Positions 58,994-64,000 of a stretch of DNA of 64,000 nt are shown in pieces. Under the pieces are notes generated by a model that was not told the origin of the DNA, did no database searches, and saw only the letters and a list, made by a program, of their open reading frames with translations. The position numbers were made by a program, and so were the translations under genes. Origin of the DNA: JAMBLL01 sp964387145 (GTDB lineage Bacteria > Actinomycetota > Acidimicrobiia > Spongiisociales > UBA5794); contig CAYLVM010000003.1 of NCBI GenBank assembly GCA_964387145.1, positions 14,526-78,525 on the forward strand, in the 5' to 3' direction. Positions within the stretch are counted from its first letter, which is position 1. Each line of letters begins with the position of its first letter.

Positions 58994-59023
58994 AACCTAC
59001 TACACGCGTGTAATTACAGTCAA
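58994..59023 (-). promoter_or_regulatory. Putative nrdD promoter with internal palindrome
   Basis: On the minus strand TTGACT (59018-59023) and TAGGTT (58994-58999) are 18 bases apart. Between them is the perfect 12-base palindrome TACACGCGTGTA (59001-59012). A palindrome in the spacer is a typical repressor site. The riboswitch begins about 20 bases downstream. Confidence 0.5.
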
Positions 59024-59090
59024 GTCATCACCGCAAGATGTTGACCCGAGAGGATCTGACCCCACTACATCTTGTGATTCGTGTGCAGGA

Positions 59091-60116
59091 TCAGCCGAAG
59101 AAGGTTCGTGCTGTCGAGTACAACTCCTGCGGAACCCCTCTGATCGCCGAGGTTGCCTCCTCGATGGGGCATGCAATGAGCTCGGTGCCGCGCACGGCGA
59201 CCATCACGTTCGAACGATCGTCGAGGGCGAGTTCCGTTGCCTTGACCCCGAGTCGTGTTGCAAGCACACGGTCGGCTGCCACCGGGCTACCGCCGCGTTG
59301 GATGTGGCCGAGGATGGTGACCCGTGTCTCGAAGCTGGTGTGGTCCTCGATGGCATCGGCCACCTGGTACGCGACCCCTCCGAGGCGTTCGAAGCCGAAC
59401 GTATCCTTCTTGTTCGCAATCGCCGGGTAGCCGGGAGGGGGATCGATACCTTCAGCGACCACGAGGATCGAGTATCGGTGGCCGCTGCGGTGCCGGGCGC
59501 GCAGTGTGTCGACCACCTCGTCGACGTCGTAGGGAACCTCGGGGATCAAGATGTAGTCGGCTCCACCTGCGATCCCGGCATGGGTCGCGATCCACCCACG
59601 GGTTCTCCCCATCACTTCGACGACAACGACCCGGTTGTGTGCCTCTGCGGTCGTTGCGAGGCGATCGATGGCATCCGTTGCTATCTGAACGGCCGTTTGA
59701 AACCCGAACGTGACATCCGTTCCCGCGATATCGTTGTCGATCGTCTTTGGCACTCCGATCACATGGAGTCCTTCGTCTGCGAGTGCCATCGCCGAGCGCA
59801 GGGTGCCGTCTCCACCGATGACGACGAGCTTGTCGATGCCGTTGCGCGTCAGGGTCGGTTCACAGGACGCCAGTCCTTCTCCATGGACGTACGGGTCCAT
59901 TCGCGAGGTACCGAGGATCGTTCCGCCCCTCCCGAGGATCCCTCGCACCGACTCGCGATCGAGCGGCATCGTGCGATCGTGCATCAGGCCGTCCCAACCA
60001 TCGCGGATACCGACGACGTCGATACCGGACTCGACGGCCTTGCTGACGACCCCGCGTATGACAGCGTTGAGGCCGGGGCAATCCCCTCCGGCCGTGAGTA
60101 CTCCGATGACTCCCAA
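59091..60116 (-). CDS. pfkA: 6-phosphofructokinase, probably ATP-dependent
   Basis: A 341-residue phosphofructokinase with GVLTAGGDCPGLNA, VVIGGDGTLRSA and GVPKTIDNDIAGTD, then VMGRTRGWIA and GHIQRGGSP. GGDGT (Gly at the phosphoryl-donor position) with PKTIDND is the combination of actinobacterial ATP-dependent group III enzymes. Pyrophosphate enzymes have Asp at that position. AAGGAG lies before the ATG at 60116. It stands alone, divergent from dnaE. Confidence 0.93.
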   Translation of the reverse strand: MGVIGVLTAGGDCPGLNAVIRGVVSKAVESGIDVVGIRDGWDGLMHDRTMPLDRESVRGILGRGGTILGTSRMDPYVHGEGLASCEPTLTRNGIDKLVVIGGDGTLRSAMALADEGLHVIGVPKTIDNDIAGTDVTFGFQTAVQIATDAIDRLATTAEAHNRVVVVEVMGRTRGWIATHAGIAGGADYILIPEVPYDVDEVVDTLRARHRSGHRYSILVVAEGIDPPPGYPAIANKKDTFGFERLGGVAYQVADAIEDHTSFETRVTILGHIQRGGSPVAADRVLATRLGVKATELALDDRSNVMVAVRGTELIACPIEEATSAIRGVPQELYSTARTFFG

Positions 60117-60336
60117 TCGATGCTCTCCTTGATCATGCCGATACTAGGAGGTCATCGTATCGGGGGTACGGGAGCTGATGTGCCCGGCGTCTCGAAGGAC
60201 AGGGGAACGGTAGATTGGTGCGACACGATACGTACGCGGTGACGAGCTGCTCGACGGTTCTGCAGCGGCGGTACGGTCGGGTGCGCTGACCGCCACATCG
60301 TGCTTACATGCGTGTGATTCACGACGCGGGGTACCG
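60117..60336. other. Divergent intergenic region pfkA-dnaE
   Basis: These 220 bases hold no credible ORF. A 7-bp inverted repeat (CCGATAC / GTATCGG, 12-base loop) lies at about 60138-60163, just upstream of pfkA, and could be an operator. I see no convincing -35/-10 pair for dnaE, and no clear Shine-Dalgarno sequence before its GTG. Confidence 0.5.
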
Positions 60337-63300
60337 GTGCCAGACAGCTTCGCACATCTTCACGTTCACACCGAGTTCTCGATGCTCGACGGAGCAGCGC
60401 GCGTCAACGATCTCGTGGAGGCGGTTGCTGCTGATGGCCAGCCTGCTGTGGCTATCACCGACCACGGCGTTCTCTACGGCGTCGTCGACTTCATGAAGGC
60501 CGCGAAATCCGCAGGGGTCAAGCCCATCATCGGGATCGAGGCGTACGTGACACCGGGTTCGCGGTTCGAGCAGCGGCCGAGGAGAGACGATGTGCGCTAC
60601 CACATGTCGATCCTCGCCGAGAACGAGATCGGGTACCGCAATCTCATCAAGCTCGCATCCTTGGCGTACACAGAGGGGTACTACTACAAGCCGAGGATGG
60701 ACGTCGAACTGCTCTCACGGTACTCGGAAGGGCTCATTGCAACGACCGGATGCCTCGGAGGACACGTACCCCAGCTCCTTGGTGTCGACGACATTGCAGA
60801 CGAGGATCAGCGGGGACAGGAACGCGACTTCGACGCGGCGCTCACCGCTGCGGGGATGTACCAGGACATCTTCGGGAGAGACAACTTCTTCGTCGAACTC
60901 CAGGACCACGGTATCCCGGCACAGCGCAAGATCATGGACGACCTCCTCGACATTGCGAGAAGGATCGATGCCCCGCTCCTTGCAGCGAACGACTCCCACT
61001 ACACCCACGCTCACGAGGCCGAAGCTCACGACGCGCTGCTGTGCATCCAGACCGGCTCCGTCAAGTCTGAGGAGAAGCGGTTCAAGTTCCACTCACAGGA
61101 GTTCTACATCAAGTCCTCCCGCCAGATGCGAGAGCTCTTCCCTCAGGATCGGTACCCCGACGCATGTGACAACACGTTGTGGGTCGCAGAACGGGTCGAC
61201 TTCGACATGGAGTTCGGGAGGATCCTGCTCCCACAGTTCACCGTCCCAGACGGGTACGACGAGGACTCCTACCTCAGGCACCTCGTGATGGAAGGTGCCA
61301 ACGAACGCTACGGCACACTCGACGACGAGGTCAGGGAGCGTATCGACTATGAGCTACGCGTGATCTCCGAGATGGGGTTCTCAGCGTACTTCCTGATCGT
61401 GTGGGACCTGATCGCCTATGCGGCGAGCCGGGGGATCCGCACGGGACCGGGGCGCGGCAGTGCCGCTGGTTCCATCGTTGCGTACTGTCTCAAGATCACG
61501 GCTCTCGATCCGATTTCCTATGGACTGATCTTCGAACGGTTCCTCAACCCCGGCCGCAAGGAGATGCCAGACATCGACATGGACTTCGATGAGCGGTATC
61601 GGGGCGAGATGATCCGGTACTCGGCGGAGAAGTACGGGTCGGACCACGTCGCCCAGATAATCACGTTCTCGACGATCAAAGGGAAACAGGCCATTCGCGA
61701 TGCAGCGAGGGTGCTCGACTATCCGTACAACGTTGGTGACCAGCTGGCCAAGGCGATGCCGCCAGCGATCCTCGGCAAGGATGCCACGATCACCGAGTGC
61801 CTGAATCCTCCCGGCCCTGAATCCAGCGAGAACGAGCGGGACCACTACGCGGCAGCATCGGGACTGCGGGATCTCATCGGCACGCTCGACGGTGCCCACG
61901 AGATCATCGAAACGGCCAGAGGGCTCGAGGGGCTCCGTCGACAGGACTCGATCCACGCTGCTGCGGTCGTGATCTCTCCCGAACCGCTGACGAACATCGT
62001 TCCCATCCAGCAGAAGGGTGAGGACGCCGAGGTCGTCACACAGTTCGAGATGCACGGCGTCGAAGCACTCGGTCTCCTCAAGATGGATTTCCTCGGGCTG
62101 CGCAACCTCGCGACGATCGAGCGGGCGCTCGAACTCATCGAGCGGAACACGGGAGAGCGTCCCGACATCGACCATGTCCCTCTCGACGACGACGCCGTCT
62201 ACGAGATGCTCAGGAGAGGCGATTCGATCGGAGTGTTCCAGTTCGAGGGGGGCCCGATGCGTGCCCTGATGCGGAACCTCGGCCCGGACCGGTTCGAGCA
62301 TCTGATCGCTCTGAACGCGCTGTACCGTCCGGGACCTCTCGGCGCCGGGATGCACCTCGAGTACGCGGACCGCAAGAACGAGAAATCACCCGTTGAGTAC
62401 CCGCACGAGGACCTCGCAGACATCCTCGGTGACACGTACGGGATCATGGTGTTCCAGGAACAGGTGATGCAGACCGCTCAGAAGATTGCCGGGTTCTCGA
62501 TGTCGGATGCCGATGCGCTCCGCAAGGCGATGGGAAAGAAGATCCCTGCAGTCATGGCAGAGCAGGCAGCGAAGTTCATTGCCGGGTGTCTCGAGCAGGG
62601 GTACGACGAACAACTTGCAAAGGACCTGTTCGGGTTCATCGAGCACTTCGCAGGGTACGGTTTCAACAAGAGCCACTCTGCTGCGTACGCACTCGTCGCG
62701 TACCAGACGGCGTGGCTGAAAGCCCACTACCCGGCCGAGTACATGGCGGCACTGCTCACCGCGGTCAAGCGGGACAAGGACAAGACCGCTGCCTATCTGC
62801 ACGAATGCCGGATGATGGGCATCGATGTAGCGGTCCCCGGGGTCAACGTCTCAGAGCGCGACTTTCTCGCTCACGACGGAGCGATCGTGTTCGGGCTGTC
62901 TGCTGTGCGCAACGTCGGTGAGGGAGTCGTCGACCTCATCGTTGCCGAGCGTGATGAGAACGGGCCGTTCACCGACTTCTTCGATTTCATCGACAGGGTC
63001 GACGTTGCGGTGCTCAACAAGCGAACCGTCGAGTCGATGATCAAGGCAGGTGCATTCGACAGTCTCGGACATCCTCGTCGAGGACTCCTCGAGATGGCGT
63101 ACACCGTTGTCGACACGACACTCGAACGGCGGCGCGCTGAAGAAGCCGGGCAGTACTCCTTGTTCGGTGGCGGCACGTCGGAGATCTCCGACATCTCGAG
63201 AGAGATCCCCGATCATGAGTGGGACAAGAAGGTCCTGCTCGCGTTCGAGAAGGAGATGCTCGGTCTCTACGTTTCAGACCATCCTCTTCTGGGGATCGAG

Positions 63301-63840
63301 AAGGTCCTCGCCACGATGACGGACACAGAGATCCCTGCGCTGTGGGACAAAGACGACCGTTCGAAGGCGACGATCGCCGGGGTGGTCGGAGCCTTGAATC
63401 GGCGGTACACCCGCAAGGGCGACCCGATGGTCTACTTCAGCGTTGAAGGTCTTCAGGGTTCCGTCGAGGCAGTGGCGTTTCCGAGAACCGTCGCCGAGTA
63501 CGGGCCGATGATCCGTGAAGACGCGATCGTCGTGTTGCGCGGCAGAGTCGATCACCGTGGCGATGACGTCAAGTTCATCGTGCAAGGGATCGAGGAGCCC
63601 AACCTCGATGCGGAGCAGACGGTTCGTGTTCGTGTCCCCGCCTCACGTCTGTCTCCTTACGTCGTCGAGCAGCTCAAAACGGTGCTCCAGAACCATCCCG
63701 GTACGGCACCCGTGTTCATCCACATGTCGGGAGAGTCCGGTGAGAAGGTGCTGCGAATCGGCCCCGAGCATCGGGTCGATCCCCGTTCTGCGCTCTTCGC
63801 CGAGCTCCGTGAGCTGTTCGGCCCCACGTCGGTGTTCTAG
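60337..63840 (+). CDS. dnaE: DNA polymerase III alpha subunit
   Basis: The replicative polymerase, 1167 residues. The N-terminal PHP domain starts with FAHLHVHTEFSMLDGAARV. The polymerase domain has GPGRGSAAGSIVAYCL and the catalytic acidic motif PDIDMDFDERYR (about 410). FGFIEHFAGYGFNKSHSAAYA follows. QYSLFGG near residue 938 resembles a beta-clamp binding motif. An OB domain follows at the C-terminus (ATIAGVVGALNRR...). The start is GTG 60337. No intein or frameshift is seen. Confidence 0.96.
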   Translation: MPDSFAHLHVHTEFSMLDGAARVNDLVEAVAADGQPAVAITDHGVLYGVVDFMKAAKSAGVKPIIGIEAYVTPGSRFEQRPRRDDVRYHMSILAENEIGYRNLIKLASLAYTEGYYYKPRMDVELLSRYSEGLIATTGCLGGHVPQLLGVDDIADEDQRGQERDFDAALTAAGMYQDIFGRDNFFVELQDHGIPAQRKIMDDLLDIARRIDAPLLAANDSHYTHAHEAEAHDALLCIQTGSVKSEEKRFKFHSQEFYIKSSRQMRELFPQDRYPDACDNTLWVAERVDFDMEFGRILLPQFTVPDGYDEDSYLRHLVMEGANERYGTLDDEVRERIDYELRVISEMGFSAYFLIVWDLIAYAASRGIRTGPGRGSAAGSIVAYCLKITALDPISYGLIFERFLNPGRKEMPDIDMDFDERYRGEMIRYSAEKYGSDHVAQIITFSTIKGKQAIRDAARVLDYPYNVGDQLAKAMPPAILGKDATITECLNPPGPESSENERDHYAAASGLRDLIGTLDGAHEIIETARGLEGLRRQDSIHAAAVVISPEPLTNIVPIQQKGEDAEVVTQFEMHGVEALGLLKMDFLGLRNLATIERALELIERNTGERPDIDHVPLDDDAVYEMLRRGDSIGVFQFEGGPMRALMRNLGPDRFEHLIALNALYRPGPLGAGMHLEYADRKNEKSPVEYPHEDLADILGDTYGIMVFQEQVMQTAQKIAGFSMSDADALRKAMGKKIPAVMAEQAAKFIAGCLEQGYDEQLAKDLFGFIEHFAGYGFNKSHSAAYALVAYQTAWLKAHYPAEYMAALLTAVKRDKDKTAAYLHECRMMGIDVAVPGVNVSERDFLAHDGAIVFGLSAVRNVGEGVVDLIVAERDENGPFTDFFDFIDRVDVAVLNKRTVESMIKAGAFDSLGHPRRGLLEMAYTVVDTTLERRRAEEAGQYSLFGGGTSEISDISREIPDHEWDKKVLLAFEKEMLGLYVSDHPLLGIEKVLATMTDTEIPALWDKDDRSKATIAGVVGALNRRYTRKGDPMVYFSVEGLQGSVEAVAFPRTVAEYGPMIREDAIVVLRGRVDHRGDDVKFIVQGIEEPNLDAEQTVRVRVPASRLSPYVVEQLKTVLQNHPGTAPVFIHMSGESGEKVLRIGPEHRVDPRSALFAELRELFGPTSVF

Positions 63841-63844
63841 GAGA

Positions 63845-63872
63845 AGTTCACAGTTGACAGTTCACAGTCCAC
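63845..63872 (-). repeat. Inverted heptanucleotide array after dnaE
   Basis: Plus-strand units AGTTCAC, AGTTGAC, AGTTCAC, AGTCCAC, the reverse complement of the TGAACTG type. It starts 4 bases after the dnaE stop codon. Confidence 0.85.
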
Positions 63873-63948
63873 AGCCGGACCGATCCGGCGAAGAGTGGGC
63901 GGTGTACGGTCGATGGTGTATCAGTGGATCTCCTAGAACCCTTCGCTG

Positions 63949-64000
63949 TGATCTGTGATCTGTGATCTGTGATCTGTGATCTGTGATCTGTGATCTGTGA
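63949..64000 (+). repeat. Perfect TGATCTG heptanucleotide array, continues past window
   Basis: Seven identical TGATCTG units and a partial eighth run to the window end. This is the most regular array in the window. It is in opposite orientation to the block at 63845, with about 76 bases between them in which I see no gene. Confidence 0.95.

Noticed and set aside
59001..59012. NrdR box upstream of nrdD
   Set aside because: The palindrome TACACGCGTGTA is shorter than the usual 16-base NrdR site and not AT-rich in the middle, and no second tandem box with the typical spacing was seen.
8013..64000. Heptad arrays as CRISPR or as terminators
   Set aside because: There are no spacers, no repeats of 23-50 bases and no cas genes. 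The arrays also lack the stem plus T-run of intrinsic terminators.
1..64000. tRNA, rRNA, insertion sequences, prophage
   Set aside because: Looked for cloverleaf-like GTTCRA segments, rRNA motifs and transposase domains by eye. None was convincing. A proper tRNAscan and Infernal run would be decisive.

Overview
The window is a dense, high-GC bacterial chromosome segment from an actinobacterium. The evidence is a mraZ-to-yggT division and cell-wall cluster without ftsA, a DUF3040 protein, an F420-type LLM-class oxidoreductase, a WS/DGAT acyltransferase, a type 2 isoleucyl-tRNA synthetase and a translational T-box. A member of Acidimicrobiia or a related deep lineage would fit, but that is inference. 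MurE carries the DNPR motif of meso-diaminopimelate enzymes. No rRNA, tRNA, insertion sequence, prophage or CRISPR array was seen. Many genes start with GTG and overlap their neighbour by 4 bases (ATGA or GTGA).

Layout. 1-3326 (minus): ilvB-ilvN-ilvC, preceded by a 12-codon leader peptide rich in Leu/Val/Ile and a terminator hairpin, a classical attenuator. 3418-14473: mixed housekeeping genes (NYN-domain protein, orphan sensor kinase, LLM oxidoreductase, QueG, phosphoesterase, methyltransferase, an SRPBCC/ArsA-like/ROK kinase run). 14509-15690: AlaC-like aminotransferase. 15748-20014: fabD-fabH-fabG-acpP-fabF. 20120-22431 (minus): small membrane and exported proteins and a histidine phosphatase. 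22559-28107: DUF3040, a MerR regulator and the moxR-DUF58-transglutaminase unit. 28215-31281: two unknown proteins, a resolvase-fold/HNH pair and a universal stress protein.

31379-48940: the cell-division and peptidoglycan cluster mraZ-rsmH-ftsL-ftsI-murE-murF-mraY-murD-ftsW-murG-murC-murB-ftsQ-ftsZ-pgeF-yggS-sepF-yggT. It begins with a promoter embedded in three or four MraZ boxes, and a long hairpin covers the rsmH start. 48953-52385 (minus): ileS behind a T-box. 52422-56007: DUF167, a DksA-like protein that has lost its zinc ligands, lspA, rluD and WS/DGAT. 56028-58975 (minus): an anaerobic class III ribonucleotide reductase operon under a cobalamin riboswitch. Its glycyl-radical domain is a separate 59-aa ORF, in frame with nrdD and divided from it by one TGA. 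59091-60116 (minus): pfkA. 60337-63840: dnaE.

The least explained feature is a family of tandem heptanucleotide arrays between and inside gene ends (8013, 20017, 20194, 29356-29499, 30658, 63845, 63949 to the window end). The unit differs from block to block but the 7-base period is kept. A second recurrent signal is TANNNT followed 6 or 7 bases later by ATG, which suggests leaderless transcripts for at least six genes.
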